Shown: positions 52,423-63,154, counted from the stretch's first letter. The stretch is 64,000 nucleotides of DNA from Streptococcus macedonicus ACA-DC 198 (GCA_000283635.1 HE613569.1:769501-833500); one strand, 5' to 3'. The notes: generated by a model not told the origin, from the letters alone. Numbers and translations are program-made.

Positions 52423-52522
52423 AATAATCTCCTATTATTTTTTGTTATTATATCATAATAAATCATAATTTTACATTATGGCTTGTCCAAGTTATAATAT
52501 TTTGTGAAAAGGAGTTTTTGTT

Positions 52523-53548
52523 ATGATGACAATTGAGAAAAAATTGCCGGGCATCATGTTTTGTGTGATTCTGGCTTTGCCAGCCTGGTTTTTAGGGCAT
52601 TTATTTCCACTTGTAGGAGCGCCAGTATTTGCAATTTTACTTGGGATGGTTGTGGGGAATTTTCATAATAATCGCACCCAAACTACTGATGGTATTGCTT
52701 TTACATCAAAATATATTTTACAAGCGGCGGTTGTTTTATTAGGTTTTGGTTTAAACTTAACACAAGTTTTTAAAGTTGGGACACAATCATTGCCAATTAT
52801 TATTTCAACCATTACAGTCTCGTTAGTTGTAGCGTTTTTATTGCAAAAATGGCTAAAATTGGATAGTAATATAGCAACCTTGGTTGGTGTTGGGTCATCT
52901 ATTTGTGGTGGCTCAGCCATTGCCGCAACAGCACCAGTTATCAAAGCAAAAGATGAAGAAGTCGCAAAGAGTATTTCAGTTATCTTTCTCTTCAATATCT
53001 TAGCAGCACTAATTTTTCCAACATTGGGAGACTTACTTCACCTATCTAACCAAGGTTTTGCGCTTTTTGCGGGAACAGCTGTCAATGATACGTCATCCGT
53101 TACGGCGACAGCGACAGCTTGGGATGCTGTTCACGGGTCAAATACCTTAGACGGTGCAACAATTGTGAAATTAACGCGCACACTGGCCATTATTCCGATT
53201 ACTTTAGGGCTGTCATTCTATAAAGCCTATCAAGATTCAAAAAATGGCAGAGCTAAACAAACGACTTTCCAATTGAAAAAAGCTTTTCCAATATTTGTCC
53301 TTTATTTCCTATTGGCTTCGATTGTCACGACAATTGTCAGTGGTTTAGGAATTGATACAGTTATTTTTGATAATCTTAAGACACTCTCAAAATTCTTTAT
53401 TGTCATGGCAATGGGGGCTATTGGTCTTAACACGAATCCTATCAAACTTATTAAGACTGGTGGACAAGCTATTGGAGTGGGGGCTACGTGTTGGATAGCT
53501 ATTACCTGTGTCAGTCTTTGGATGCAGCATCTTCTAGGGATTTGGTAA
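52523..53548 (+). CDS. YeiH/UPF0324 family membrane protein
   Basis: A 341-residue integral membrane protein with about 10 hydrophobic helices and the family segments [31 protein letters not shown] and [18 protein letters not shown]0324 members are called putative sulfate or sulfonate exporters, but the substrate is unproven. AAAAGGAGTTTTTGTT precedes the ATG. Likely controlled by the divergent LysR protein. Confidence 0.85.
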   Translation: MMTIEKKLPGIMFCVILALPAWFLGHLFPLVGAPVFAILLGMVVGNFHNNRTQTTDGIAFTSKYILQAAVVLLGFGLNLTQVFKVGTQSLPIIISTITVSLVVAFLLQKWLKLDSNIATLVGVGSSICGGSAIAATAPVIKAKDEEVAKSISVIFLFNILAALIFPTLGDLLHLSNQGFALFAGTAVNDTSSVTATATAWDAVHGSNTLDGATIVKLTRTLAIIPITLGLSFYKAYQDSKNGRAKQTTFQLKKAFPIFVLYFLLASIVTTIVSGLGIDTVIFDNLKTLSKFFIVMAMGAIGLNTNPIKLIKTGGQAIGVGATCWIAITCVSLWMQHLLGIW

Positions 53549-53557
53549 TAAAAATGT

Positions 53558-53600
53558 AGAAACAATGTTTGTGAATGTTCAATCATTGTTTTTCTTTTTT
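53558..53600 (+). terminator. Terminator after the yeiH-like gene
   Basis: AAACAATG / CATTGTTTT stem followed by TTCTTTTTT. Confidence 0.75.
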
Positions 53601-53619
53601 GAAAAACGATAGCGTTTAC

Positions 53620-53647
53620 TTGAAACCGTTTCCTGAAGTGCTATAAT
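53620..53647 (+). promoter_or_regulatory. cre-overlapped promoter of the aldehyde dehydrogenase gene
   Basis: TTGAAA (53620-53625), 16-bp spacer, TATAAT (53642-53647). TGAAACCGTTTCCT (53621-53634), a good cre box, covers the -35 element, so CcpA should repress the gene when sugar is plentiful. A weaker cre-like GATAGCGTTTACT lies just upstream. Confidence 0.75.
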
Positions 53648-53749
53648 AAACTTGGATACCTTAGTTAAATTTTATGAACAAAGACCGTTAATCTTATGGC
53701 TAACAGTTGTAAGGCGTGAAATTAGCAACGATAAAGGAGAAAAGGTACG

Positions 53750-55126
53750 ATGGCATATAAAACAACTTATCCTTATACAAACGAGGTTCTTGCGACTTTT
53801 GATAATGCAACGGATGGAGCGTTAGAGGAAGCTTTGGCAAATGGGCATGCGCTTTACAAAAAGTGGCGTGCTGAAGGAGGCTTGGATGAGCGAAAAGTTC
53901 AATTGCATAAAATTGCTGAGTTGCTACGTCGTGATGTTGACAAGTATGCTGAAGTCATGACAAAAGATATGGGAAAACTCTTCACAGAAGCTAAAGGCGA
54001 AGTGGAACTCTGTGCAGAAATTGCGGATTACTACGCTGATAAGGCAGAAGAATTTTTGAAACCACGCCCGCTTGAAAATATTAATGGTGATGCTTACTAC
54101 ATCAAGCAAGCGACAGGTGTTTTGGTAGCCGTTGAACCATGGAATTTCCCATTCTATCAAATTATGCGTGTCTTTGCGCCAAACTTTATGATTGGAAATC
54201 CGATGATTTTGAAACACGCTTCAATCTGTCCAGCATCAGCACAAGCATTTGATGATTTGGTTTTGGAAGCAGGTGCACCAGTTGGCGCATTCAAAAATCT
54301 CTTCCTTTCTTATAATCAAGTTTCCAAGGTTATTGCTGACCCACGTGTTGTTGGGGTTTGCTTGACTGGTTCTGAACGTGGTGGTGCTTCTATTGCGGCA
54401 GAAGCGGGAGCAAATTTGAAAAAATCATCTATGGAACTTGGTGGTAACGACGCCTTCATTATCCTAGAAGATGCCGATTTTGATTTGCTTGATAAGACCA
54501 TTTTCTTTGCTCGTCTCTACAATGCTGGTCAAGTTTGTACCTCATCAAAACGTTTTGTCGTTGTTGGTCAAGAAAACTATGACAAATTCGTTGATATGGT
54601 GGTCAAACATTTCAAATCAGCCAAATGGGGTGACCCAATGGACCAAGCGACAACTTTAGCACCGTTGTCATCAGCAGCCGCAAAAAAAGAAGTGCTTGGT
54701 CAAATCAAATTAGCTAAGGAAAATGGTGCAACTGTGGTTTACGGTGATGAACCAATTGACCACCTAGGAAACTTTGTCATGCCAACTGTTTTGACAAATA
54801 TCACCAAAGAAAATCCAATCTACAATCAAGAAATCTTTGGTCCAGTTGCTTCTATCTATAAAGTTGATACTGAAGAAGAAGCCATCGCACTTGCCAATGA
54901 TTCTAGCTATGGTCTTGGTGGTACCGTCTTTTCAAAAAATCTTGACCATGCCAAAGAAGTGGCTGCCAAGATTGAGACAGGAATGTCATTTATCAATTCT
55001 GGTTGGACATCACACCCAGAAATCCCATTTGGAGGCATTAAAAATTCAGGTTACGATCGCGAATTAAGCGAACTCGGCTTTGATGCCTTTGTCAACGAAC
55101 ACCTTGTTTTCGTTCCAAATGATTAA
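53750..55126 (+). CDS. gabD: NAD(P)-dependent succinate-semialdehyde dehydrogenase family protein
   Basis: A 458-residue aldehyde dehydrogenase: NAD-binding region with PWNFPFYQI and GSERGG, catalytic Glu in SSMELGGND (about residue 228) and catalytic Cys in NAGQVCTSSKR (about 263), C-terminal PFGGIKNSGYDRELS. The short form of about 455 residues matches the YneI/GabD2 type that oxidises succinate semialdehyde or similar small aldehydes. AAAGGAGAAAAGGTACG precedes the ATG. The leader of about 95 nt after the cre-controlled promoter holds no clear structure. Exact substrate uncertain. Confidence 0.83.
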   Translation: MAYKTTYPYTNEVLATFDNATDGALEEALANGHALYKKWRAEGGLDERKVQLHKIAELLRRDVDKYAEVMTKDMGKLFTEAKGEVELCAEIADYYADKAEEFLKPRPLENINGDAYYIKQATGVLVAVEPWNFPFYQIMRVFAPNFMIGNPMILKHASICPASAQAFDDLVLEAGAPVGAFKNLFLSYNQVSKVIADPRVVGVCLTGSERGGASIAAEAGANLKKSSMELGGNDAFIILEDADFDLLDKTIFFARLYNAGQVCTSSKRFVVVGQENYDKFVDMVVKHFKSAKWGDPMDQATTLAPLSSAAAKKEVLGQIKLAKENGATVVYGDEPIDHLGNFVMPTVLTNITKENPIYNQEIFGPVASIYKVDTEEEAIALANDSSYGLGGTVFSKNLDHAKEVAAKIETGMSFINSGWTSHPEIPFGGIKNSGYDRELSELGFDAFVNEHLVFVPND

Positions 55127-55161
55127 TTAACTCGCTCTCCTTTTATTTATATTTAAAATAG

Positions 55162-55194
55162 AAAACCGCAAACTAATTTAGCTTGCGGTTTTTT
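55162..55194 (+). terminator. Terminator after the aldehyde dehydrogenase gene
   Basis: AAAACCGCAA / TTGCGGTTTT stem with T-rich tail. Confidence 0.88.
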
Positions 55195-55281
55195 GGCTGT
55201 GCTGTAAAAGTCTTATTTGTTAAATAACGTTTATGAAAAATCACGTAAATTTTTCCTTGGGTCGGGATGTGGAATATTATG

Positions 55282-56366
55282 TTACTCACGTTTTCTTCGA
55301 CGAACTGCCAGATAATAACAATTATATGCCCATGTTGTCGCACAAAGAACGAGCGACAGTAGTAGGATATGATGTCTAACAAGGAACATGATAAAAGCAC
55401 CGATTCCCAAAAGCAATCCGATTTTAAGATACGTTTTCAAATGAAGCTGATAAATGCTTTGATTATAATGCGTTGTGGTCAAAACACCTGCATAAAAACT
55501 GAGAAAACTAAAAAGAAAGAGAGCAAATCCAAGGTTAGCGTGATGAGAATCAGCTAAAAATTCTATTCCAACGGTGAAAATATTAATACCGATAAAAATC
55601 GGAATATGAGCATAGAACATCAATGAACCTGCCGTCTGACGATGATGGTCTATTGCCAAGAAAGTTTGTGTCATGTAAGAAATAAACATGAAAGACATTC
55701 CAGCAAATAATAGGGCACCTTGATAAAGAGATTCTGTCAGCGGATAGGTACTGATAATGGCAATGACAGTTTCACCCAAGGTAAAATTGTCACCAACTGA
55801 GCTCGCTCACAGCATGCGGAAAATTAATGTGTGACGAATCGTGATAGCGCCTTGTAAGAACTGGAAAAATGTTGGGAATGAGGTAAATTAACACTGTCCA
55901 AATATTAGCTCCCAATAATCCTAATGCAAAAGGTAACAAAGAAAGCCCATAAATGGCACAAATAACAATGTTAAATATTATGTCTCTGTTAAATCCTAAA
56001 ACACGCCCTTTGAGAAATATTGTAGCGCAATAATGGCGTAAGCTAGTATGAGAAGCCAATTAAAGATAACGACAGTCGGATGTCCAGCGTAAAGATGCAC
56101 CATATTCATATCAAATGTTAAAGCAAGATTTCCAACAACAAACATCAGCACAATAACAGAGAAAATATCAATTCTCCTCGAATCACCGTATTTATTGTAG
56201 TAAAACACTTCGGTCATCCAAAGATTCAGCGAAATAATGAAAAAATTTCTTGAACACCAACATGACTTAAATGGATTGATGAGATCAATTGACTGATGCC
56301 CAAAACAAAAGCCAAGTCAAAGAAAAGTTAATAGTTGGATACACGTTTAGCAAGAAATTCTGGCAT
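55282..56366 (-). pseudogene. LtrA-like membrane protein, multiply broken
   Basis: AAAGGAGCTATT sets a minus-strand ATG at 56366: [15 protein letters not shown], then in frame [20 protein letters not shown]. Frame changes follow near 56240 (T6 run), near 56000 (YF / LKGRVLGFNRDIIFN) and near 55795 (NFPHAV / GETVIAIISTYPL), and the remaining helices run to 55282. All parts match a low-temperature-requirement A (LtrA) membrane protein of about 360 residues. One stop and three frameshifts mean it is dead. Confidence 0.78.
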
Positions 56367-56474
56367 AATAGCTCCTTTACTTTCAATGAATCAATCTTGC
56401 CTTTATTTTACCAAAAAAGCCAAATTTCAAAAATAAGAGGAACTTTTACCACAGCAATGCTAAAACGATTTTGC

Positions 56475-56486
56475 TATAATATAAAC
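56475..56486 (+). promoter_or_regulatory. Extended -10 box immediately before uvrC
   Basis: TGC-TATAAT (TATAAT 56475-56480) ends 6 nt before the uvrC ATG. No Shine-Dalgarno lies between, so the transcript should be leaderless. Confidence 0.55.
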
Positions 56487-58286
56487 ATGAATGAACTGAT
56501 TAAACATAAACTGGAGCTGTTGCCAGATAGCCCAGGATGCTATATACACAAGGATAAAAATGGCACTATTATTTATGTTGGTAAGGCAAAAAATCTGAAA
56601 AATCGTGTGCGTAGCTATTTTCATGGCAGCCATAATACCAAAACAGAACTTTTGGTTTCAGAAATAGAGGATTTTGAGTATATTGTCACAGGTTCCAATA
56701 CCGAGGCGTTGCTTCTTGAAATTAATCTCATTCAAGAAAATATGCCAAAATACAATATCAAGCTCAAAGATGATAAATCCTATCCTTTCATCAAAATCAC
56801 AACTAATGAGCAGTACCCACGTTTAATGATTACCCGCCAAATCAAAAAAGACGGTGCCATGTATTTTGGACCCTATCCTGATTCGGGAGCGGCAACGGAA
56901 ATCAAACGCCTGTTAGACCGCATTTTTCCGTTTAAGAAATGTACTAATCCTGCTAATAAAGTTTGTTTTTATTACCACTTAGGGCAATGTAAAGCACATA
57001 CGATTTGTTATGTTGACCATAATTATTTTGTTGATATGGCGCACAATGTGAAAAATTTCCTTAACGGTCAAGACAATAAAATTGTTGACCAACTTAAAGA
57101 TAAAATGCAAAAAGCGTCAGATTTAATGGAATTTGAACGTGCGGCAGAATATCGCGATTTACTGCAAGCTATTTCAACTTTGCGCACGAAACAGCGCGTG
57201 ATGAGCCAAGATATGATGGACCGTGATATTTTTGGCTACTACGTTGACAAAGGCTGGATGTGTGTGCAAGTATTTTTTGTTCGCCAAGGGAAACTCATTC
57301 AACGTGATGTTAATATGTTTCCTTATTACAATGACCCAGAAGAAGATTTTTTGACTTACATGGGACAATTTTACCGTGACAATAAGCACTTTATTCCCAA
57401 AGAAATTTTCATTCCTAAAGAAATTGATGAAGAATTGGTTAAGGCGATTGTTGATACGAAAATCATCAAGCCCCAACGTGGCGAGAAGAAGCAGCTTGTT
57501 AACCTAGCTATCAAAAATGCACGTGTGAGTTTGCAACAAAAATTTGATTTGCTTGAAAAAGATGTTAAGAAAACTTATGGTGCTGTTGAAAATATCGGCG
57601 AATTGCTTAACATTCCAAAGCCTGTTCGTATTGAAGCCTTTGATAACTCAAATATTCAAGGAACAAGCCCTGTCGCTGCTATGGTGGTCTTTGTAAATGG
57701 AAAACCAAGTAAGAAAGATTATCGAAAATTCAAGATTAAAACGGTTGTCGGACCAGATGATTATGCCAGCATGCGCGAGGTCATCTATCGCCGTTATAGC
57801 CGCGTGATGAAAGATGGCTTAGTGCCACCAGATTTGATTATCATCGATGGTGGTCAAGGTCAGGTCAATGTGGCGCGTGATGTTATTGAAAACAAGCTCG
57901 GTCTTGATATTCCAATTGCTGGTCTGCAAAAAAATGATAAACACCAAACGCATGAATTATTGTTTGGTGACCCTTTAGAAGTTGTTGAATTGCCACGAAA
58001 TTCCGAAGAATTTTTCTTGTTACAACGTATCCAAGATGAGGTGCACCGTTTTGCTATTACCTTCCACCGTCAAGTGCGTAGTAAAAATTCATTCTCATCA
58101 AAACTTGATGGCATTGCTGGATTGGGACCAAAGCGCAAGCAATTACTCATGAAGCACTTTAAGAGCCTACCCAATATTCAAAAGGCTGATATAGACGATA
58201 TTGTGAACTGTGGTATTCCACGAAATGTCGCAACTGCGATTAAAGAAAAATTAAATGAGGAGGAAGATGTCAATGCTAACCATTAA
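56487..58286 (+). CDS. uvrC: Excinuclease ABC subunit C
   Basis: Makes both incisions in nucleotide excision repair with UvrAB. 599 residues: GIY-YIG nuclease domain ([30 protein letters not shown]), Cys-containing region [19 protein letters not shown], UvrB-interaction UVR motif (about 205-240), RNase H-like C-terminal nuclease ([28 protein letters not shown]) and a helix-hairpin-helix tail ([19 protein letters not shown]). The ATG at 56487 gives the normal family start; upstream in-frame codons overlap the ltrA remnant and are not used. Predicted leaderless start. Confidence 0.92.
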   Translation: MNELIKHKLELLPDSPGCYIHKDKNGTIIYVGKAKNLKNRVRSYFHGSHNTKTELLVSEIEDFEYIVTGSNTEALLLEINLIQENMPKYNIKLKDDKSYPFIKITTNEQYPRLMITRQIKKDGAMYFGPYPDSGAATEIKRLLDRIFPFKKCTNPANKVCFYYHLGQCKAHTICYVDHNYFVDMAHNVKNFLNGQDNKIVDQLKDKMQKASDLMEFERAAEYRDLLQAISTLRTKQRVMSQDMMDRDIFGYYVDKGWMCVQVFFVRQGKLIQRDVNMFPYYNDPEEDFLTYMGQFYRDNKHFIPKEIFIPKEIDEELVKAIVDTKIIKPQRGEKKQLVNLAIKNARVSLQQKFDLLEKDVKKTYGAVENIGELLNIPKPVRIEAFDNSNIQGTSPVAAMVVFVNGKPSKKDYRKFKIKTVVGPDDYASMREVIYRRYSRVMKDGLVPPDLIIIDGGQGQVNVARDVIENKLGLDIPIAGLQKNDKHQTHELLFGDPLEVVELPRNSEEFFLLQRIQDEVHRFAITFHRQVRSKNSFSSKLDGIAGLGPKRKQLLMKHFKSLPNIQKADIDDIVNCGIPRNVATAIKEKLNEEEDVNANH

Positions 58287-58645
58287 ACCGATTACTAAAG
58301 AATTTGCTGTTTGTCAAGTTGAGGATTATTCACAAGTCAATCTGGAAAAATCCATTTGTTTTTACTGGAGCAACAGATGACGAAAAATCACTTGTTTGTC
58401 CGATTGCACTTATCCCTGAAAATGCTTTGAACGTTGATAAGACTTGGTCAGCTTTTCGAATCGAGGGTGTTTTAGACTTTTCTTTGATTGGCATTTTATC
58501 AAAAATTTCAAGTTTTTTAGCAGATAATAATATTGGTATCTTTGCCATTTCGACTTATAACACGGATTACATTTTAACGAAAACAACGGATTTTCAAAGC
58601 GCACTCCGAGTATTAGAAGTAACAGGATATCAGATTTTGGGATAA
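58273..58645 (+). pseudogene. ACT-domain protein, frameshifted
   Basis: GGAGG (58259-58263) and ATG 58273 open [20 protein letters not shown] inside the end of uvrC. At CTGGAAAAATCC (about 58346-58354) one extra A shifts the frame to a stop near 58379; PFVFTGATDDEKSLVCP and the rest of a two-ACT protein (WSAFRIEGVLDFSLIGILS, LADNNIGIFAISTYNTDYI) go on to 58645. The intact protein would be about 124 residues, an amino acid-sensing ACT family member of unknown target. Confidence 0.75.
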
Positions 58646-58770
58646 TTTTTGCAAGAAACGAAAGGTATTCTTGAATATAAATAAGAAAATTTCATGAAAG
58701 TTTTCTGTTTCTGTTTGTAATCTTTTTTAAACTGTGCTAACATGGATAGGGATTTTTTAAGGAGATAAGC

Positions 58771-60501
58771 ATGTTTAAGAATTTTAAGAAGAGCCTTTCT
58801 TATCTGCGAAAAAAGCACTTTTGGCTACCAAGCCTTATGATAATGCTGGTTGCTTTTTTACTGATTCTTCCACAAATCATATCAAAAGGTGTTATTGTTG
58901 GCAGTGATTTTCTCTTTCACTATAATCGTTTTTATGAAACGGCTATGCAGATTAAGACTGGTAATTTCAGTTATTTTATATCTTTGTATGGCTTTTATAG
59001 CTCGGGGCGGATTATTAATGCGTTATACGGTCCCTATTTTGCCTATTTTCAAGGTTTGCTGGTTCTAATCAGTCGCAATTGGTACACGTATCAGTTGGTA
59101 TCACGCTTTTTGTTGAATGTGATTGCAGGCTTTTCAATGTATCGATTGATACGCAGGGTAGCTGTCAAGCCTAAAATTTCTCTAGCCATTGCCATTTTTT
59201 ACATGATGACTTTTTCTGTTCAATATTGGACATTTAGGCAAGGTTTTTCAAGTTGGGGAGCTGCTTTTATGCCGTGGTGCATGATTCCAGCGATTGATTT
59301 TGTGAAAACTAAAAAAGTAGGCGTGCTACGCTTAGCCGTTGCTGTCGCTTTGATGATGCAAGTCCATATGCTAAGCTGTTTCTTGCTCATTGTTTCTTAT
59401 TTGCCGTTTTATTTGTACGGTTTTATCAAATCTAAAGAAAAGAAAACCATTATCATCAAAGGAATACAAGCTGTTTTACTTGCTCTTTTATTGACAACGA
59501 ATGTCTGGGCTGCGCTTATTGACGTTGGGCGTAATAATAATTTGATTGAACCATTTATCAATTCAAAATTATACATTATGACGGTGAATCAACGTAGCAT
59601 TCAATGGCTGATAACACCGTTACCTTTGCTATTTTTGGTGCTGTATCAATTGTATTTTTCATTCAGACATTGGCGTCATTTTGATACACTATTACGAGTC
59701 ACAACGGGAGCATTTTTCTTCTTTCTCGTTCTGTCAAGTAGCATTTTCCCTTGGTACAGTATTAACAAATTAAACCTTTCTTTGGTCAATTTAATTCAAT
59801 TCCCATTTCGCTTCTTTGTACCTGCTACGGTGTTATTATTGTTAGCAGTAGCGTTAGTTTTAGAGCGTTATTTTGACATCAAATGGTCCAAATTAGTGAC
59901 AGTTGGGGCGATTTTGATTAATCTTTTCAGCCTTGCTCAGTTAACACATCTGCAACAAGAAAAAATTGCTGAATACTATACTGCTAAACACCCCATCAAA
60001 ACTAAAAAACACACTTTTGTTTGGGGAAATTCTGAGGAAGTTCGAGCTAGTTTTCACAGTTCAGATTTGTATGAGCTGTTAGATTTAATCTCGAAATCAA
60101 CACCAGATTATCTTCCCACCGAAAAATCAAACAAGGACAACAAATACGTTCTTTATGAAGAATTTGTCATCGGTCATACAGATACTTTTGACAAATCACA
60201 AGATGGCAATACTCTTATCTTCACATGGACTGCTGACAATAGTGGTAAGGTTAACATTCCAATCGCCAAGTATAAAGGCACCGAGCTAACGCTCAATGGT
60301 AAGAAACTAAGTCGTACCGATTATTCCTTGTCAGGAATTGGAACACCGACTGTGACACAAAAAATCGGAAAAAACACATTAAAAATCACTTACCATATTG
60401 GCGTCTGGTTCAAAGTTTTGCTGATTGCTAACGCCCTCACATGGCTAGCAACAGCAGGCTACGCTTGTCTAAAGAAATTAAGAGTGATAAAAAAAGTATA
60501 A
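58771..60501 (+). CDS. Polytopic membrane protein, GT-C glycosyltransferase-like
   Basis: A 576-residue membrane protein with about 11 hydrophobic helices (from residue 19 on) and a C-terminal extracytoplasmic domain (about 390-545). After the first helix comes VGSDFLFHYNRFYETAMQIK, an acidic loop resembling the catalytic loop of GT-C glycosyltransferases, and RQGFSSWGAAFMPW follows later. It may transfer sugars from a lipid carrier to a surface polymer, but I cannot prove catalysis. AAGGAGATAAGC precedes the ATG. Single gene with its own terminator. Confidence 0.7.
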   Translation: MFKNFKKSLSYLRKKHFWLPSLMIMLVAFLLILPQIISKGVIVGSDFLFHYNRFYETAMQIKTGNFSYFISLYGFYSSGRIINALYGPYFAYFQGLLVLISRNWYTYQLVSRFLLNVIAGFSMYRLIRRVAVKPKISLAIAIFYMMTFSVQYWTFRQGFSSWGAAFMPWCMIPAIDFVKTKKVGVLRLAVAVALMMQVHMLSCFLLIVSYLPFYLYGFIKSKEKKTIIIKGIQAVLLALLLTTNVWAALIDVGRNNNLIEPFINSKLYIMTVNQRSIQWLITPLPLLFLVLYQLYFSFRHWRHFDTLLRVTTGAFFFFLVLSSSIFPWYSINKLNLSLVNLIQFPFRFFVPATVLLLLAVALVLERYFDIKWSKLVTVGAILINLFSLAQLTHLQQEKIAEYYTAKHPIKTKKHTFVWGNSEEVRASFHSSDLYELLDLISKSTPDYLPTEKSNKDNKYVLYEEFVIGHTDTFDKSQDGNTLIFTWTADNSGKVNIPIAKYKGTELTLNGKKLSRTDYSLSGIGTPTVTQKIGKNTLKITYHIGVWFKVLLIANALTWLATAGYACLKKLRVIKKV

Positions 60502-60510
60502 TAATTTTAG

Positions 60511-60543
60511 GACTGGAATTACACATCCAGTCTTTTTATTTTA
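60511..60543 (+). terminator. Terminator after the membrane protein gene
   Basis: GACTGGA / TCCAGTC stem followed by TTTTTATTTT. Confidence 0.8.
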
Positions 60544-60658
60544 GAAAAATCTTGTTTCATGTTACATTTCTTTCCCAAAACTACTAAAAAAAGCTGTGAA
60601 CTCTTTCAAAAAATGTTAGAATAGAGGAGCAAAGAATATTTTAGAAGGAGGTTCGCTT

Positions 60659-61261
60659 ATGAAGTTTCTAGAATTAAATAAAAAGCGCCATGCCGTCAAA
60701 ACTTTCAATGACAAACCCGTTGATTATAAGGATTTACGAACAGCCATTGAAATCGCTACATTAGCTCCAAGTGCTAATAATATCCAACCTTGGAAATTTG
60801 TTGTGGTGGAAGATAAAAAAGCCGAGCTTGCTGAACATCTCCCAGAGATTAATAAAAAGCAAGTGGAGCAATCACAGTACGTTGTAGCGATTTTTACCGA
60901 TACAGATTTGGTTCAACGTTCTCACAAAATTGCTCGTATTGGTGTCAAATCATTGAGTAATGATATGTTAGGTTACTACATGGAAACCTTACCTGCTCGT
61001 TTTGCAGAATTTGACGACAAACGCAAAGGCGAATACCTTGCCCTTAACGCTGGAATTGTTGCCATGAATCTTGTTTTGGCTTTGACTGACCAAGATATTT
61101 CATCAAATATTATTCTTGGTTTTGATAAGTCATCAACCAATGATATTCTAAAAATTGATAAACGTTTTCGTCCAGAGCTCTTAATCACTGTTGGTTATAG
61201 CGATAATAAGCCTGAACCAAGTTATCGTTTGCCTGTTGACGAAATTATCGAACGTCGTTAA
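60659..61261 (+). CDS. Nitroreductase family protein
   Basis: A 200-residue FMN-dependent NAD(P)H oxidoreductase. The family N-terminus KKRHAVKTFND (phosphate-binding Arg/His), LAPSANNIQPWKFVVV (FMN contacts) and the C-terminal ITVGYSDNKPEP are visible. AGAAGGAGG lies 9 nt before the ATG. It reduces nitroaromatics, quinones or flavins; the natural substrate is unknown. Single gene. Confidence 0.87.
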   Translation: MKFLELNKKRHAVKTFNDKPVDYKDLRTAIEIATLAPSANNIQPWKFVVVEDKKAELAEHLPEINKKQVEQSQYVVAIFTDTDLVQRSHKIARIGVKSLSNDMLGYYMETLPARFAEFDDKRKGEYLALNAGIVAMNLVLALTDQDISSNIILGFDKSSTNDILKIDKRFRPELLITVGYSDNKPEPSYRLPVDEIIERR

Positions 61262-61372
61262 GCGTATCGACTTTAATTTCATGCACCAAACTTGGTTTAT
61301 TTGCTAGGCTGAGTTTGACAAATACAGTAACATGAGTTTACCGATTTTTGGTGAATTCAAAGATAAAACAAG

Positions 61373-61400
61373 ATAGCTTTTCTTTTTTGAGAAAAGCTAC
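61373..61400 (+). promoter_or_regulatory. Hairpin in the pepV leader
   Basis: TAGCTTTTC pairs with GAAAAGCTA around a T-rich loop, ending about 8 nt before GGAGGAG of pepV. It has the shape of a weak terminator or translation-control stem. The rest of the 160-bp gap shows no gene. Confidence 0.45.
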
Positions 61401-61421
61401 CTTTATGGAGGAGTTATAAGA

Positions 61422-62828
61422 ATGACAGTAGATTTTAAAGCAGAAGTTGAAAAACGTAAAGATGCCATGATGGAAGACCTCTTTGCTCTTTTGCGTATTA
61501 ACTCAGAACGTGATGACAGCAAAGCTGACAAAGAACATCCATTTGGACCTGGCCCAGTAAAAGCTTTGGAACATTTCCTAGCTATGGCTGAACGTGATGG
61601 TTACAAAACACGTAACATTGATAACTATGCTGGTGATTTCGAATTTGGTGAAGGTGACGAAGTTCTCGGAATCTTTGCTCACTTAGACGTTGTGCCTGCA
61701 GGTAGCGGTTGGGATACTGACCCTTATGAGCCAGTTATCAAAGATGGACGCCTTTATGCGCGTGGGTCATCTGATGATAAAGGTCCAACGATGGCATGTT
61801 ACTATGCCCTAAAAATCATCAAAGAACTTGGTTTGCCAGTATCTAAAAAAGTTCGTTTCATCGTTGGTACTGATGAAGAATCAGGCTGGGGCGATATGGA
61901 ATATTATTTTGCTCACAATGGCTTGAAAAACCCTGATTTTGGTTTCTCTCCAGATGCTGAATTCCCAATTATCAATGGTGAAAAAGGGAATATCACAGAA
62001 TTCCTACACTTTGCAGGTGACAATAACGGTGCCTTCACATTGAATAGTTTCGATGCTGGACTTCGTGATAACATGGTACCAGAATCAGCAACAGCTATCT
62101 TCACAGCTGACAGCACTTTGGCTGAACTTCAAGAAAAATTAACAGCATACACAACAGCTGAAAACTTGACTGCTGAACTTACTCAAGAAGGCGACGCTTT
62201 CCGTTTGACAGTTGTCGGAAAATCAGCTCACGGTTCAACACCAGAACTTGGTATCAACGGTGCAACATACCTTGCTAAATTCCTTAACCAATTTGCTTTT
62301 GAAGGAGCTGCTAAAGCTTATCTTGAAACAGCAGCAAACGTTCTTCACGGTGATTTTGCAGGTAAAAACCTTGGTGTTGCCTATACTGATGAAAAAATGG
62401 GCGCTCTTAGCATGAACGCTGGTGTTTTCAAATTTGACCGCAACTCAGATGACAATACAATCACTCTTAACTTCCGTTACCCACAAGGTACAGATGCACA
62501 AACTATCAAAGCTGAACTTGAAAAACTTAACGGTGTGACAAAAGTAACACTTTCAGATCACGAACACACACCACACTATGTTCCAGCTGATGACCCATTG
62601 GTTGCAACACTTCTTTCTGTTTACGAAAAACAAACAGGCTTGAAAGGTTATGAACAAGTTATCGGTGGTGGTACATTTGGACGCCTTCTAAAACGTGGTG
62701 TTGCTTTCGGTGCAATGTTCCCAGATTATGTCAATACAATGCACCAAGCAAATGAATTTGCCGACGTTGACGACCTTTACCGTGCTGCAGCAATCTACGC
62801 CGAAGCACTTTACGAATTAATTAAATAA
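61422..62828 (+). CDS. pepV: Dipeptidase PepV
   Basis: A 468-residue cytoplasmic zinc dipeptidase of the M20 family that splits dipeptides with broad specificity, completing peptide use. Metal motifs: [15 protein letters not shown] (about residue 80), [15 protein letters not shown] (bridging Asp, about 112), and [15 protein letters not shown] (catalytic Glu, about 147); [19 protein letters not shown] near the end. GGAGGAG precedes the ATG. Codon use is strongly biased toward frequent codons, suggesting high expression. Length matches PepV exactly. Confidence 0.92.
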   Translation: MTVDFKAEVEKRKDAMMEDLFALLRINSERDDSKADKEHPFGPGPVKALEHFLAMAERDGYKTRNIDNYAGDFEFGEGDEVLGIFAHLDVVPAGSGWDTDPYEPVIKDGRLYARGSSDDKGPTMACYYALKIIKELGLPVSKKVRFIVGTDEESGWGDMEYYFAHNGLKNPDFGFSPDAEFPIINGEKGNITEFLHFAGDNNGAFTLNSFDAGLRDNMVPESATAIFTADSTLAELQEKLTAYTTAENLTAELTQEGDAFRLTVVGKSAHGSTPELGINGATYLAKFLNQFAFEGAAKAYLETAANVLHGDFAGKNLGVAYTDEKMGALSMNAGVFKFDRNSDDNTITLNFRYPQGTDAQTIKAELEKLNGVTKVTLSDHEHTPHYVPADDPLVATLLSVYEKQTGLKGYEQVIGGGTFGRLLKRGVAFGAMFPDYVNTMHQANEFADVDDLYRAAAIYAEALYELIK

Positions 62829-62853
62829 CCTTTGACAATGACAGGAGGAGCTT

Positions 62854-63141
62854 GTTAGCATATATCAAAGCAGGAAAAGCAAATCTGTCTATGCTTGTAT
62901 TTCAACTGATGAAATCTTTTCATCAGAAAGCATACTAAAGGAAAAAAAGCAGAAAAATTTGGAGAAAAGACTTGAAATAGCTCCAAAAATATCTTCGTCT
63001 AAGAAAGATGCCTCTAAAACAAAAGTAAAAGAAAAAACGCAATTTGAACCTAAACGTAATAAAGTTAAGATGGCAGGAGTGGTTGACGATAAGAGTTTAG
63101 CAGCATTGATGACTTTAAAAGATAAACTCTCTGAAAAATAG
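62854..63141 (+). CDS. Small basic protein of unknown family; start codon unclear
   Basis: The frame reads VSIYQSRKSKSVYACISTDE, then IFSSESILKEKKQKNLEKRL, a Lys-rich linker, and KMAGVVDDKSLAALMTLKDKLSEK, stop 63139-63141 (about 95 residues). AGGAGGAG (62843-62850) lies 3 nt before a GTT that stands where ATG is expected. TTG at 62852 overlaps it in another frame that soon stops. Without a canonical start, the first in-frame possibility is TTG at 62959, giving 60 residues. It lies between pepV and the glycosylase gene. Confidence 0.5.
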   Translation, partial: VSIYQSRKSKSVYACISTDEIFSSESILKEKKQKNLEKRLEIAPKISSSKKDASKTKVKEKTQFEPKRNKVKMAGVVDDKSLAALMTLKDKLSEK

Positions 63142-63154
63142 AAGGGAGACTGCT

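Noticed and set aside
56289..56486. N-terminal extension of UvrC
   Set aside because: The in-frame extension overlaps the reverse-strand ltrA start region, is not UvrC-like, and the family start plus -10 box place initiation at 56487.
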